Part shown: piece after piece, positions 25,923 through 35,787 of the stretch | Numbering within the stretch: position 1 is the first letter of the stretch | Layout: each line of letters starts with the position of its first letter | NCBI RefSeq assembly: GCF_000744835.1 | Contig: NZ_JQMS01000001.1 | Span: 2,418,001 to 2,482,000, forward strand | Reading direction: 5' to 3' | From: Flavobacterium sp. 83 | GTDB taxonomy: Bacteria > Bacteroidota > Bacteroidia > Flavobacteriales > Flavobacteriaceae | DNA: 64,000 bases | Notes under the pieces: model-generated | What the model saw: only the letters and a program-made list of their open reading frames with translations | What the model was told of the DNA's origin: nothing | The model's database searches: none | Translations under genes and position numbers: made by a program

Positions 25923-25930
25923 TATTTTTG
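25923..25930 (+). promoter_or_regulatory. Candidate -7 box of the NUDIX regulator gene
   Basis: TATTTTTG fits TAnnTTTG exactly and ends 16 bases before the ATG. No convincing -33 element at the expected spacing. Confidence 0.45.
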
Positions 25931-25946
25931 CGATCAATATAAAATA

Positions 25947-26693
25947 ATGGAATTTAATAAAATAATTGAGAAGAATTCAGCCGAAGCTTGGGATGTTTAC
26001 ATTCCAAATTTATCAATAGATTGTGTAGTTTTTGGATTTCATGACACCACCTTAAAAGTATTGGTAACGAGATTAAAAGAAAAAAATCTATGGGCACTTC
26101 CTGGCGGATATGTTTTAAAAACAGAAAATCTAAAAGAAGCTGCTAATAGAATTTTATTTAGTAGAACGGGTGCGGAAAATATTTATTTACAGGAATTTAA
26201 AGTTTTCAGTGATTTGAATCGTTCTGACGGTATTTTCGATGAATTTCCGGATACATTATGGAACAAACAGCGATTTCTTTCTGTAGGGTTTTATGCGCTA
26301 GTCGATTATCATCAAGTAAATTTAGTAATGGATGATATTTCAGATGCTTGCGAATGGAAATCAATTGATGAATTGCCAGATTTTATGATGGATCACAGAA
26401 GCATTTTTGATAAAGCGTTAGAAACGCTGCGCAGACAATTAAATCATAAACCTATTGGTTACAGTCTGTTGCCTGAAAAATTTACTATGCCTGAACTTCA
26501 AAAATTGTATGAAATTATTTTAGGAAAGAAGTTGAATCGCGGTAATTTTTATAGAAAGATGCTGCGCTATGATATTCTCGAAAAATTAGAAGAAAGCAGA
26601 AAAGGGGGAGCGCACAAAGCACCGGATTTATATAAATTTGATTTGGAAAAATACCAATTAGCTCTTAGAAATGGATTTAATGAAGGGTGGTAG
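25947..26693 (+). CDS. NUDIX-domain transcriptional regulator (NrtR/AraR-like)
   Basis: 248 residues. An N-terminal NUDIX fold (SIDCVVFGFHDTTLKVLVTRLKEKNLWALPGGYV) joins a C-terminal winged-helix part (LPEKFTMPELQKLYEIILGKKLNRGNFYRKMLRYDILEKLEE). The Nudix signature REUXEEXG is replaced: residues 68-75 read RILFSRTG, so all three metal-binding glutamates are missing and hydrolysis is not expected. Known: such proteins in Bacteroidota act as ligand-sensing repressors or activators of sugar genes. The divergent GH3 glucosidase and the palindrome in between suggest it controls that gene, with a sugar-derived ligand. This is inference. Confidence 0.85.
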   Translation: MEFNKIIEKNSAEAWDVYIPNLSIDCVVFGFHDTTLKVLVTRLKEKNLWALPGGYVLKTENLKEAANRILFSRTGAENIYLQEFKVFSDLNRSDGIFDEFPDTLWNKQRFLSVGFYALVDYHQVNLVMDDISDACEWKSIDELPDFMMDHRSIFDKALETLRRQLNHKPIGYSLLPEKFTMPELQKLYEIILGKKLNRGNFYRKMLRYDILEKLEESRKGGAHKAPDLYKFDLEKYQLALRNGFNEGW

Positions 26694-26861
26694 AAATTTT
26701 AAGTTGTTGAATGAGTGATGTTTTATATATTCCTCATTGACGATGAATAAAAATTACAGCTTTTTTTTATAGGAATCGTTTTAAGTTATCAGCGAAAGAA
26801 ATCTTTATAAAATCTTTATGTCTTGTTTAGATATATTATAAAATACTTACAACATATCATT

Positions 26862-26869
26862 TAACTTTG
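26862..26869 (+). promoter_or_regulatory. Candidate -7 box of the kdpD-like operon
   Basis: TAACTTTG matches TAnnTTTG and ends 23 bases before the preferred GTG start. The -33 element is not clear. Confidence 0.4.
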
Positions 26870-26892
26870 TATTGTTAATAAGAAAGATAGTT

Positions 26893-28005
26893 GTGAAAAG
26901 TATTTTAAACCAAATTAAAAGAGAAAACCAATACCTAATTTGTGTATTGTCTGTAAGCATAGTCGCTTCACTATGTTTGTTCACCAGAGATTATTTGGAT
27001 TACAAAATTGTGGGTTATTTATTGCTGGTTGTAGTTTCTTTATTAGCTACATTTTTAGACATTTTGCCAGTATTATTAAGTGCTATTCTTAGTGCTTTAA
27101 TCATGAATTTTTTCTTTTTGAAACCCTATTATACATTTCATATCAGTAATGCCGAAGATTCTTTATTATTGTTTTTGTTCTTTTTAATTGCACTCATCAA
27201 CGGAGTTTTGACCTACAGAATTAGAAAAGCCGAAAAAATATTGCAAATAAAAGAACTCAGGATAAATACAATGAAGCTTTACGATGCATTATTGGATTCA
27301 TTATCACATGAATTACGTACTCCCATTTCAACAATTATGGGTTCCATTGATACAATACAAAGTAAAACGTTAACTATTTCTGAGGAAAATAAACAAAAAT
27401 TATATTCAGAAATTGAAAAAGCTTCTTTACGTTTAAATCATCAAGTGGAAAATTTATTGAATATGTCCCGATTAGAATCGGGGGTAATACAACCAAAAAT
27501 GGATTGGTGTGATTTAAAAGAATTGGTTTATAATGTTCTGGATAGTTTGAAAGATGATCTGCAATTTCATAAAGTTGTTGTTATTGCCGATGAAAATTTA
27601 CCACTTTTCAAATTGGATTACGGTTTGATGGAACAAATTATTTACAATTTGGTTTTTAATGCTTCTCAATACACTCCAAAAGGAGCTAAAATAGAAATCA
27701 AAGTAGAATATAATCCGGATATTGATTTTGAATATAATCCAGATAAATTAATGCCGTGTGTCATCACTATTTCCGATGATGGGAACGGTTTCCCAGAAGC
27801 TGAAATAGATAAAGTCTTTGATAAATTTTACAGATTGCAAAATTCTAAAACGGGAGGAACTGGATTAGGATTGTCTATTGTAAAAGGTTTTGTTGAAGCC
27901 CAAAATGGTAAAATAACTTTAGAAAATAAGGAAGAAGGCGGTTCCGCTTTTAAAATATATTTCCCAACATTAGTAATGAATACAGCAGCCATTTCAAATG
28001 AATAA
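26893..28005 (+). CDS. kdpD: KdpD-like sensor histidine kinase (short form)
   Basis: An inner-membrane kinase of about 370 residues. It has only the DUF4118 four-helix region (VLSVSIVASLCLFTRDYLDYKIVGY to IALINGVLTYRIRKAEK), HisKA with SLSHELRTPISTIMG, and HATPase with NLVFNASQYTPKG, SDDGNGFPE and GGTGLGLSIVKG. Full KdpD (about 900 residues) carries an extra N-terminal KdpD/Usp sensor part, which is absent here. I chose the GTG at 26893 (VKSILNQIKREN); an in-frame TTG at 26872 is possible and no ATG exists near it. It overlaps the response regulator by 8 bases and is followed by kup, so K+ or turgor sensing is likely. Confidence 0.88.
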   Translation: MKSILNQIKRENQYLICVLSVSIVASLCLFTRDYLDYKIVGYLLLVVVSLLATFLDILPVLLSAILSALIMNFFFLKPYYTFHISNAEDSLLLFLFFLIALINGVLTYRIRKAEKILQIKELRINTMKLYDALLDSLSHELRTPISTIMGSIDTIQSKTLTISEENKQKLYSEIEKASLRLNHQVENLLNMSRLESGVIQPKMDWCDLKELVYNVLDSLKDDLQFHKVVVIADENLPLFKLDYGLMEQIIYNLVFNASQYTPKGAKIEIKVEYNPDIDFEYNPDKLMPCVITISDDGNGFPEAEIDKVFDKFYRLQNSKTGGTGLGLSIVKGFVEAQNGKITLENKEEGGSAFKIYFPTLVMNTAAISNE

Positions 28006-28684
28006 TTCAGCCGAAATATTAATCATAGACGATGAAATCCAAATTAGGAAACTACTCGAAATCGCTTTAGATTCTAATGGATATAAAACTATTTTCGCTG
28101 TAAATGGAAAGGAAGGTATATCCCTTGCAGCAAACCATCAGCCGGATTTAATCATCTTGGATTTAGGTTTGCCAGACGAAGATGGACAGGTAGTTTTAAA
28201 AAGATTGAGAGAATGGTATAAAAAGCCCATCTTGATTTTAACCGTAAAAAACACCGAAGAAGAAATTGTAAAAGCACTCGATAATGGGGCCAATGATTAT
28301 TTGGCAAAACCATTTAGAACCCAAGAATTATTAGCTAGAATTCGCACCGCTTTAAGGAATTTAAACCAAGATGAAAATGAACCAATAATCGGGTTTGGAG
28401 CAATTTCGATTGATTTTACTTCGAGAATTGTCAAGTTAAAAAATGAAATTTTAAAATTAACAACCACTGAATATAATTTGCTTTCCATTTTGGTTAAAAA
28501 TGAAGGCAGAGTACTCACACATCAGTATTTGCTCAAACAAGTTTGGGGCAACAGCTATTCTGACCAAACACAATACCTGCGTGTTTTTGTGGCTCAACTT
28601 CGTAAAAAAATAGAAGAAGACCCAAACCGACCTAAATTTATCATCACAGAATCCGGAGTCGGTTATCGCTTTAACACCAGCTAA
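27998..28684 (+). CDS. kdpE: KdpE-like OmpR-family response regulator
   Basis: 228 residues: receiver domain with acidic pocket (IIDDE), phospho-acceptor Asp in IILDLGLPDEDG and Lys in DYLAKPF, then an OmpR-type winged helix (LTTTEYNLLSILVKNEGRVLTHQYLLKQVWG, ending ITESGVGYRFN). It is translationally coupled to the kinase by an 8-base overlap. The likely target is the downstream potassium transporter gene 147 bases away; no kdpFABC operon is present in the window. Confidence 0.93.
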   Translation: MNNSAEILIIDDEIQIRKLLEIALDSNGYKTIFAVNGKEGISLAANHQPDLIILDLGLPDEDGQVVLKRLREWYKKPILILTVKNTEEEIVKALDNGANDYLAKPFRTQELLARIRTALRNLNQDENEPIIGFGAISIDFTSRIVKLKNEILKLTTTEYNLLSILVKNEGRVLTHQYLLKQVWGNSYSDQTQYLRVFVAQLRKKIEEDPNRPKFIITESGVGYRFNTS

Positions 28685-28831
28685 AATTTACAATGCTTTG
28701 AGTAATCTCTTTAAGCAATAATCAAAAAAAAGATAAAAAAAATCATTGAATTGTATGTTCTAAACATCACGATAAGGATTTCTGTTGTCTATTAATTAAT
28801 ACGTTTTACAATCTTAAAAATTAAAATTAAA

Positions 28832-30772
28832 ATGAATAAATCAACTATTCAAAAAGTCAGTGCCGCATCGCTTTTAGTGGCATTAGGAATTATTTATGGA
28901 GACATAGGAACCAGTCCGTTATATGTTATGAAAGCCATTATTGGACAAAGAGAAATATCAAAACTGCTGGTTTACGGTGGGATTTCCTGCATCTTTTGGA
29001 CACTTACATTTCAAACTACATTCAAATATATTTTCTTGACACTTTCGGCTGATAATCATGGTGAAGGTGGTGTTTTTTCGCTTTATGCATTGGTAAAAAG
29101 GTTTGGGAAAGGTAAATTAGTAATTCCAACAATACTTGGGGCCACAACACTTTTGGCGGATGGAATTATTACGCCTCCCATTTCCGTGGCTTCCGCTGTT
29201 GAAGGATTAGGAGATGTGGTTCCCGGTATTCCAACACTTCCCATTGTGATTGTAATTTTATCTGGATTATTCTATTTTCAACGATTTGGAACCCAAAAAG
29301 TAGGTTTCTTTTTTGGTCCGGCTATGGTAGTTTGGTTTTCGATGCTTTTTGTTTTAGGATTTGTACAAATACTGGATCATCCTGCTATTTTGACCGCATT
29401 AAACCCAATGTATGCCTATCAATTACTGGTTGAATATCCTCATGGATTCTGGCTGTTGGGAGCGGTTTTTCTATGTACAACCGGAGCAGAGGCTTTGTAT
29501 TCGGATTTAGGGCATTGTGGAAAAGAGAATATCAGGATTACATGGATCTTTGTTAAAATTGCTTTAGTCGTGAACTATTTAGGTCAGGCATCTTGGCTTA
29601 TGACCCAAGGAAATACATTTCTTGAAGGAAGAAATCCTTTTTATACCATTATGCCACAATGGTTTCTTTTTTCAGGTGTTATCATTGCCACTTTTGCAGC
29701 AATCATTGCTTCACAAGCTTTGATAAGTGGTTCTTATACATTAATAAATGAAGCGATGTCACTTAACTTTTGGCCAAGAGTTTCTATGCGAAATCCGACC
29801 AATTTGAAAGGACAAATCTATATTCCTTCAGTAAATACTATTCTTTGGGCAGGCTGTGTTTTGATGATTTTATATTTTAAAAACTCCTCCAATATGGAAG
29901 CGGCTTATGGGTTTTCCATTACCATTGCCATGTTGATGACCACAGTACTTTTGAATTATTACTTGATTTATATCAAAAAAATGAACCGGGTTTTGATAGC
30001 CATAATTATTACAGTTTTTGGAATTATTGAAATTGCTTTTTTTATTGCCAATATTGTAAAAATTAAAGAACGTTGGATGTTTTTGTTCTTTGAGCTTTTC
30101 ATTTTCATGACGATGTATACTTGGTTTTTCGCAAGAAAAATTAATAATAAATTTCTAAAATTTACAAATTTAACGGAGCATACACTGCAACTTCAGGAAT
30201 TGAGTAATGACATCAGTATTCCAAAGTACTCCACGCATTTAATTTATCTGTCAAAGGCAGATAGAAATTATGAAATTGAAGAAAAAATATTAAAATCCAT
30301 TTTTTCCAAAAAACCAAAAAGAGCAGATGTTTACTGGTTTTTTCATATCAACAGAACCAATGATCCTTTTACTCTAAATTATGAAGTAATTGAATTATTA
30401 GACGACAAAGTAATCAAAATTGTTTTGAATATTGGTTTTAGAATCCAGCCAAAGGTTGAATTGTATTTCAAGAAAATTGTTCAAAATCTGGTTCAAAATA
30501 AAGAATTGAATTTGCATATTCGTCCTGACGGTTCTACAAAATACAATGCCGAACCTGATTTTAAATTCATTATTTTGGAAAAATTCCTTTCTGTCGAAAA
30601 CGAATTTGCCGTTAAAGATGCTTTACTGTTGAATTCCTATTATATGCTTAAAAACTGGTCCCTTTCAGATACGAAAGCGTTTGGATTGGATAAAAGTGAT
30701 GTTGAAATTGAAGAGATACCTTTTGTATATCAACCTATTCAAAAATTGGAATTGGAAAGAAAAAAGATTTAA
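28832..30772 (+). CDS. kup: Kup-type potassium uptake transporter
   Basis: A 646-residue inner-membrane K+/H+ symporter. The family entry motif LGIIYGDIGTSPLYV is near residue 20. GADNHGEGGVFSLYAL-like and LLADGIITPPISV blocks follow, with about twelve membrane helices to residue 440. The rest is a cytosolic C-terminal domain. It sits directly behind the KdpDE-like pair, which suggests that pair regulates constitutive-type K+ uptake here instead of, or as well as, Kdp-ATPase. It ends at a hairpin facing sdaA. Confidence 0.95.
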   Translation: MNKSTIQKVSAASLLVALGIIYGDIGTSPLYVMKAIIGQREISKLLVYGGISCIFWTLTFQTTFKYIFLTLSADNHGEGGVFSLYALVKRFGKGKLVIPTILGATTLLADGIITPPISVASAVEGLGDVVPGIPTLPIVIVILSGLFYFQRFGTQKVGFFFGPAMVVWFSMLFVLGFVQILDHPAILTALNPMYAYQLLVEYPHGFWLLGAVFLCTTGAEALYSDLGHCGKENIRITWIFVKIALVVNYLGQASWLMTQGNTFLEGRNPFYTIMPQWFLFSGVIIATFAAIIASQALISGSYTLINEAMSLNFWPRVSMRNPTNLKGQIYIPSVNTILWAGCVLMILYFKNSSNMEAAYGFSITIAMLMTTVLLNYYLIYIKKMNRVLIAIIITVFGIIEIAFFIANIVKIKERWMFLFFELFIFMTMYTWFFARKINNKFLKFTNLTEHTLQLQELSNDISIPKYSTHLIYLSKADRNYEIEEKILKSIFSKKPKRADVYWFFHINRTNDPFTLNYEVIELLDDKVIKIVLNIGFRIQPKVELYFKKIVQNLVQNKELNLHIRPDGSTKYNAEPDFKFIILEKFLSVENEFAVKDALLLNSYYMLKNWSLSDTKAFGLDKSDVEIEEIPFVYQPIQKLELERKKI

Positions 30773-30785
30773 ATATAAGTATTTG

Positions 30786-30823
30786 GTGATCAGTTGCAGT
30801 TATTGTGAACTACGACTGATCAC
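30786..30823. terminator. Bidirectional hairpin between kup and sdaA
   Basis: Outer arms GTGATCAGT / ACTGATCAC (9 bp perfect) extend inward with imperfect pairing. It sits between the two convergent stops. There is only a weak T tract, so this is a modest terminator call. Confidence 0.5.
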
Positions 30824-30834
30824 TGAATATTTTC

Positions 30835-32262
30835 TTAACAATCGGCCATATTCACGGCAATAGCCAGACCTCCTTCGGAGGTTTCTTTGTATTTGTTATT
30901 CATATCCTTAGCAGTTTGCCACATGGTGTCAACCACTTTGTCTAAGGGAACTTTAGCGTTTTTTGGATCGGTTGATAAGGCTAATTCGGCGGCATTAATC
31001 GCTTTTATGGCTCCCATTGTATTTCTTTCGATACAAGGAATTTGGACTAAACCACCAATAGGATCACAGGTTAAACCCAAATGATGTTCCATAGCAATTT
31101 CGGCAGCCATTAAAACTTGTTCCGGAGTTCCTCCCATTAATTCACATAAAGCTGCTGCTGCCATTGATGAGGAAACACCAATCTCTGCTTGACAGCCACC
31201 CATTGCTGCTGAAATAGTAGAGCCTTTCTTGAAAATACTTCCTATTTCGCTGGCAACCATCAGGAATTGTTTGATTTCTTTTTCGCCAGCATTATGGTTT
31301 TCGATAACTAAGTAATACATTAATACAGCTGGAATGACTCCGGCACTCCCGTTAGTTGGTGCTGTAACTACACGCCCTAAAGCTGCATTTACTTCATTTA
31401 CAGCAAGTGCAAAACAGCTCACCCATTTTAGGATTTGGCGAAATTTGACTTCGGTTTTTCTAATTTCTTGTAACCAAGTTTGTGGCGAATTATAATTGGC
31501 TAAACCAATAAGATTTTGATGCATATCAAAGGCACGACGACGGACATGCAATCCGCCGGGTAAAATCCCTTCGGAATGGCAACCAATATACATAGACTCC
31601 AGCATGGTGTTCCAAATGCGCATTAATTCGTGATGAATAACTTCTTCGGAACGCATCGATTTTTCATTCTCGTAAACGATTTCCGAAATCTTTTTATTTT
31701 CTTTTCTGCAGTAGTCCAAAAGTTCAGTTGCTTTATCGATTGGGAAAGGAAAAGCACATTTTATAGCAATTTTTTTCTTGGCATTGATGCGTTCTTCTTT
31801 CACCACAAAACCTCCGCCAATTGAGTAGAAGGTGGAAGTATATTCTTTATCATCCGTTATGTAGGCCGTAAAAGTCAGACCATTTGCATGAAAAGGAAGG
31901 AAGTTTTTATTGAAAATAATATCGTGTGAAAAATGGAAGGGAATCTGGTTTTCATTACCAAGATTGATTTCATTTTTATCCTTGATTGATTTTATAATTT
32001 TATCAATATCCGAAATAGGAATATACTCAGGATCTTGTCCGCTTAGACCTAGCATAATTGCTAAATCAGTGGCGTGCCCTTTACCAGTTAGCGAAAGGGA
32101 ACCATATAAATCTACTTTTACTCTGTTTACTTTAGGAATTAAATTTTCGTTTTTCAATTCACTCAGAAAACGTTCTGCTGCACGCCAAGGCCCAAGTGTG
32201 TGAGAACTAGAGGGGCCAACACCAATTTTAAGCATATCAAAAACAGAGATACATTCTTCCAT
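30835..32262 (-). CDS. sdaA: L-serine ammonia-lyase, iron-sulfur type, single chain
   Basis: 475 residues; deaminates L-serine to pyruvate and ammonia in the cytoplasm using an oxygen-labile [4Fe-4S] cluster. The beta-type N-terminal domain ([23 protein letters not shown]) is fused to the alpha-type catalytic domain ([13 protein letters not shown]). The three cluster cysteines are visible at 357 (GGCQAE), 399 (TCDPIGG) and 410 (IPCIERN). Length and architecture match the E. coli SdaA type. It is single, convergent with kup. Confidence 0.96.
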   Translation of the reverse strand: MEECISVFDMLKIGVGPSSSHTLGPWRAAERFLSELKNENLIPKVNRVKVDLYGSLSLTGKGHATDLAIMLGLSGQDPEYIPISDIDKIIKSIKDKNEINLGNENQIPFHFSHDIIFNKNFLPFHANGLTFTAYITDDKEYTSTFYSIGGGFVVKEERINAKKKIAIKCAFPFPIDKATELLDYCRKENKKISEIVYENEKSMRSEEVIHHELMRIWNTMLESMYIGCHSEGILPGGLHVRRRAFDMHQNLIGLANYNSPQTWLQEIRKTEVKFRQILKWVSCFALAVNEVNAALGRVVTAPTNGSAGVIPAVLMYYLVIENHNAGEKEIKQFLMVASEIGSIFKKGSTISAAMGGCQAEIGVSSSMAAAALCELMGGTPEQVLMAAEIAMEHHLGLTCDPIGGLVQIPCIERNTMGAIKAINAAELALSTDPKNAKVPLDKVVDTMWQTAKDMNNKYKETSEGGLAIAVNMADC

Positions 32263-32494
32263 AATTTATTAGTAGGTTTATTTAAAACAAAGATAATAGA
32301 ATGTAGCAATGAAAAGGTTTTAAAATGGAGTTTTGTTAGATATTTGGCAACGTATCAACTTAAATTCTAATTATTCAATAACGTAAATAAATAGGAACTT
32401 AAGATTGGAGTTGCAATAGGTTCTTCTGAAATTTTGGGTAGTTGGGCTAATTTGTACTAATGAGCTATTGAAATCACTTAAATTTAATTTAAAA

Positions 32495-32513
32495 ACAGAA
32501 TTAGAATAGATTT
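32495..32513 (+). promoter_or_regulatory. Candidate response-regulator operator, site 1 (autoregulation)
   Basis: Imperfect direct repeat ACAGAATT-N3-ATAGATTT (11-base period), 10 bases before a TTTA that takes the place of the -7 TTTG, and 22 bases before the response regulator ATG. Compare sites at 35714, 36292 and 42704. Confidence 0.45.
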
Positions 32514-32535
32514 TAGCTTTATTTTTACGTTAGCT

Positions 32536-33216
32536 ATGAAAATACTCCTAATAGAAGACGAGCCAGAATTGCAAAAAAGCATTGAGCAATACCTTGAAAT
32601 GGAAGGGAATATTGTTGAGATTTCTCCTGATTTTTCTCATGCGCAACAGAAAATTGCGATTTACGATTATGATTGTATTTTGGTTGATATTACTTTGCCA
32701 AACGGCTCTGGTTTAGATTTACTCAAAGAAATTAAACTGAAAAAATCTAAAGCGGGTATTATAATAATTTCTGCAAAAAATTCTCTTGATGATAAAGTAA
32801 ATGGTTTGGACCTTGGAGCGGATGATTATTTGCCAAAGCCCTTTCATTTGTCGGAACTTAATTCACGAATTAAAGCTTTGATTAGAAGAAAAAGTTTTGA
32901 TGGAAATTTAGAAATTAGTATCAATGAAATAAAAATTTTGCCTCACGAAAGACGTGTTTTAGTTCATAATAATGATATAATTTTGACGTCAAAAGAATAT
33001 GATTTATTGCTTTACTTTATATCTAATAAAAATAGAGTAGTGAGCAAAAGTGCGCTTGCAGAACATCTTTGGGGTGATAATTCGGATAGATTGGATAACT
33101 TCGATTTTATATACAATCACGTGAAAAATCTGCGCAAAAAATTATTGGAAAAAAAATGCGAAGATTATTTGCAAACTATTTATGGCATAGGTTATAATTT
33201 TAAAACTCAAGAATGA
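32536..33216 (+). CDS. OmpR-family response regulator
   Basis: 226 residues: receiver with LLIEDE acidic pair, Asp in CILVDITLPNGSGLD and Lys in DDYLPKPFH, then a winged-helix output domain (ILTSKEYDLLLYFISNKNRVVSKSALAEHLWG, end TIYGIGYNFKTQ). It overlaps the kinase gene by 4 bases (ATGA). OmpR-type regulators bind direct repeats with 10-11 base period, which is exactly the arrangement found in front of this gene and of three downstream genes; this makes it the likely regulator of the whole efflux locus. Confidence 0.93.
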   Translation: MKILLIEDEPELQKSIEQYLEMEGNIVEISPDFSHAQQKIAIYDYDCILVDITLPNGSGLDLLKEIKLKKSKAGIIIISAKNSLDDKVNGLDLGADDYLPKPFHLSELNSRIKALIRRKSFDGNLEISINEIKILPHERRVLVHNNDIILTSKEYDLLLYFISNKNRVVSKSALAEHLWGDNSDRLDNFDFIYNHVKNLRKKLLEKKCEDYLQTIYGIGYNFKTQE

Positions 33217-34499
33217 AATTATTAGCTAAAACAAGTTTGTATTATTTGATTTTGAGTATCCCGATATTAATTCTATCAGGATTTATTTGTTTTCATATCA
33301 TTACAAGAGAGGTTAGAGAAAGTAATAACGAACTATTGCTAAATCGGAAAGAACTAATTGAAAATTATTTAAAAGAAAATGACACCATTTCTTTGAAAAT
33401 AATCACTAAAAGCAGTGAAGCTACAATTAAAAAAATAGCTAAAATAAATGCTAACGAAATTTTTACACCTATTTTTTCGGACACTTTAATTTTTGATAAA
33501 AAAGAAAATGAACTGGCGGAAAATAGATTACTTTCTTCTGTTTTTAAAGTTGGAAATACTAATTATTCCATTAAAATATGGAGAAGCACATTAGAATATA
33601 ACGAATTGTTCAGAGGTATTTTTACTTCGTTAGTTATTTTATTGATTTTGCTTTTTGTGACCTATTTGATTATAAATTTTTGGATTTCAAAAACAGTATG
33701 GAAACCCTTTTATGAAACAGTAACCAATTTAAAGAAATTTCGTGCCAGTGATAATGTAATTCCACGTTTTGCAAATACATCGGTAACTGAATTTGATGAA
33801 TTGAATCTTTCCTTAAACGTTATGATGCAGAAAATGATAGTTGATTTTAATAGCCAAAAAAAATTCACTGAAAATGCTTCGCACGAAATCCAAACGCCAT
33901 TAGCGGTTATAAAATCTAAGATTGATTTACTTATTCAATCTGAAAATTTGAAAGAGAATGAAATGAAATTAATAGTAGCAATTGATTATGCTTGCTCTAA
34001 AATAATTCGATTGAACAAAACATTTTTATTACTTACCAAAATTGAAAACAGACAATTTAATACCACAGAAAAAGTATCTTTTGAAAATACAGTTGATAAC
34101 TCCTTAGTCTTTTTTGAAGAGCATATTCAAGCCAATAAAATTGAGATAATAAAAAATATTGAAAGCGATTTTTGTGTTTTGATGAATGCTGATTTGTGTT
34201 TAGTATTGGTTAATAATTTATTACAAAATGCAATTAGGCATAATATTAATAGTGGAAATATTGAAATTTTTATAGCGAAAAATAAAATTACAATCTCAAA
34301 TTTGGGGGTTGATAACCCAATTGACAGTCAGTTATTTGAACGCTTTCATAAAAACTCCACTTCACAAGAATCACTTGGGCTTGGATTGTCTATCGTAAAA
34401 GAAATTGCTGATGTAAGCGGATTGGTATTTAACTATAAATTTACTAGTGGTAAACATTGTTTTATTTTGACAAAAGACAATACTGTTGAATTAAAATAA
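33213..34499 (+). CDS. Sensor histidine kinase partner of the 32.5-kb regulator
   Basis: 428 residues: N-terminal helix, a periplasmic loop of about 120 residues, a second helix (LVILLILLFVTYLIINFWI), a HAMP-like linker, HisKA with ENASHEIQTPLAVIKSK, and HATPase with N-box NNLLQNAIRHN and GLGLSIVKEI. The G1 box usually DxGxG reads NLGVDNPID, a divergence common in this branch of flavobacterial QseC/CusS-like kinases. The periplasmic loop (KIITKSSEATIKKIAKINANEIFTPIFSD) shows no metal-binding motif that I can see. It is co-transcribed with the regulator and the following serine hydrolase. Confidence 0.9.
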   Translation: MKLLAKTSLYYLILSIPILILSGFICFHIITREVRESNNELLLNRKELIENYLKENDTISLKIITKSSEATIKKIAKINANEIFTPIFSDTLIFDKKENELAENRLLSSVFKVGNTNYSIKIWRSTLEYNELFRGIFTSLVILLILLFVTYLIINFWISKTVWKPFYETVTNLKKFRASDNVIPRFANTSVTEFDELNLSLNVMMQKMIVDFNSQKKFTENASHEIQTPLAVIKSKIDLLIQSENLKENEMKLIVAIDYACSKIIRLNKTFLLLTKIENRQFNTTEKVSFENTVDNSLVFFEEHIQANKIEIIKNIESDFCVLMNADLCLVLVNNLLQNAIRHNINSGNIEIFIAKNKITISNLGVDNPIDSQLFERFHKNSTSQESLGLGLSIVKEIADVSGLVFNYKFTSGKHCFILTKDNTVELK

Positions 34500-34514
34500 A
34501 AAAGAGTTAGTGTA

Positions 34515-35660
34515 ATGAAATCAAAAAAGCTGTTTAACTATTTTTTTCTTATTGTTTTATTTTGCTGCTTAATTTCTTGTGACGTATTTCGATCCTTAAG
34601 ATATGGGGGAATTCCTAGCCAAAGTGATTATAAACATTTTCCTCACAGAGTAATTAATAATGGAGGTCCCGCTTATAATTTTTATAAATCCAATAAAGAA
34701 TATCAGTTAGGAACAACAATAGGACTAGCCAATCGGGATTTTAATTCTACAAATGTAAGCTTGGATAGTTTTGCGACATTACATAAAACGATCACATTTT
34801 TAATTATTCGCAATGACACAATTGTTTACGAAAAATACAACAAAGGATATACCTCAAACTCATTTGTTTCCTCTTTTTCAATGGCTAAACCATTTATCTC
34901 TACATTAATAGGAATAGCAATTGATGAGGGGAAAATAAAAAGTGAAAATGATTTCATCGTTGATTATTTACCTGAATTTAAAGATAAAATAGGTTGGGAA
35001 AAAATCACCATAAAAAATTTGTTACAGCATACCTCCGGAATACGATTTACAGATAGCGAATTGGATCCTGCATCTGATAATGCGGAGTTTTATTGGGGTG
35101 ATAATTTACGGGAAAGAATGATTAATATAACTCTCGAATGTCCACCCAATACTAAATTTAGATATAGTAGCGAAAACACATTGCTTTTAGGATACATCAT
35201 TGAGAAAGTGACCGGAGGTACTATTTCAAAATATTTGGAAGATAAAATTTGGAAGCCATTAGGAATGGAGGCACCAGCGACCTGGAGTTTAGACCGAAAA
35301 GATGATAAAGCTATCGAAAAAACCTTTTGTTGTTTACAAGCTAGAGCTATTGACTTTGCTAAATTAGGCAGACTTTATCTGAATGGAGGGAACTGGAATG
35401 GGAAGCAAATTGTTTCTAAAAAATGGGTTGAATATTCGACACATTCTGATCCATCCGGAAATAATAAACACTTTTATAATAATAATTGGGGAATAGGACC
35501 TTTTAAATATGGCAGTTATTTTGCTGTTGGTTTGTTTGGTCAATATCTCTATATGTATCCTGAAAAGAATATTATTATAGTCCGTTTTGGAGATACAGAA
35601 ACCTCGTATCATCCTAATTATTGGCAGGAAGTATTTTTGCAAATAATTGACCAGATGTAA
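34515..35660 (+). CDS. Serine-hydrolase lipoprotein (beta-lactamase / PBP4 fold)
   Basis: 381 residues with a lipoprotein signal, LFCCLISC, so membrane-anchored and facing the periplasm or surface. Active-site SxxK is FSMAKPF, preceded by VSS. Tyr motif is YSSEN and a third block is GLFGQYLYMYPEKN. HTSGIRFTD is another class C hallmark. Family members are esterases, D-aminopeptidases or carboxypeptidases; antibiotic hydrolysis cannot be inferred. It lies 15 bases behind the kinase, so it belongs to the same operon, perhaps as an envelope-stress effector. Confidence 0.85.
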   Translation: MKSKKLFNYFFLIVLFCCLISCDVFRSLRYGGIPSQSDYKHFPHRVINNGGPAYNFYKSNKEYQLGTTIGLANRDFNSTNVSLDSFATLHKTITFLIIRNDTIVYEKYNKGYTSNSFVSSFSMAKPFISTLIGIAIDEGKIKSENDFIVDYLPEFKDKIGWEKITIKNLLQHTSGIRFTDSELDPASDNAEFYWGDNLRERMINITLECPPNTKFRYSSENTLLLGYIIEKVTGGTISKYLEDKIWKPLGMEAPATWSLDRKDDKAIEKTFCCLQARAIDFAKLGRLYLNGGNWNGKQIVSKKWVEYSTHSDPSGNNKHFYNNNWGIGPFKYGSYFAVGLFGQYLYMYPEKNIIIVRFGDTETSYHPNYWQEVFLQIIDQM

Positions 35661-35713
35661 TAAATAGTTGAATTTTATTAGCATTAAAAAAACTGAATTG
35701 CTATGATTTTCGC

Positions 35714-35732
35714 ATAGAATTAAAATAGAATT
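35714..35732 (+). promoter_or_regulatory. Candidate operator, site 2 (PepSY-like gene)
   Basis: ATAGAATT-AAA-ATAGAATT, a perfect direct repeat with 11-base period. A TTTGT starts 10 bases downstream. The identical 19-mer, the spacing and a leader block (35761-35779) recur in front of the next gene. Confidence 0.6.
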
Positions 35733-35787
35733 GTATTTAATATTTGTACTATGAAATTATTTACAATTAACTTTTAAATGTAAAAAA

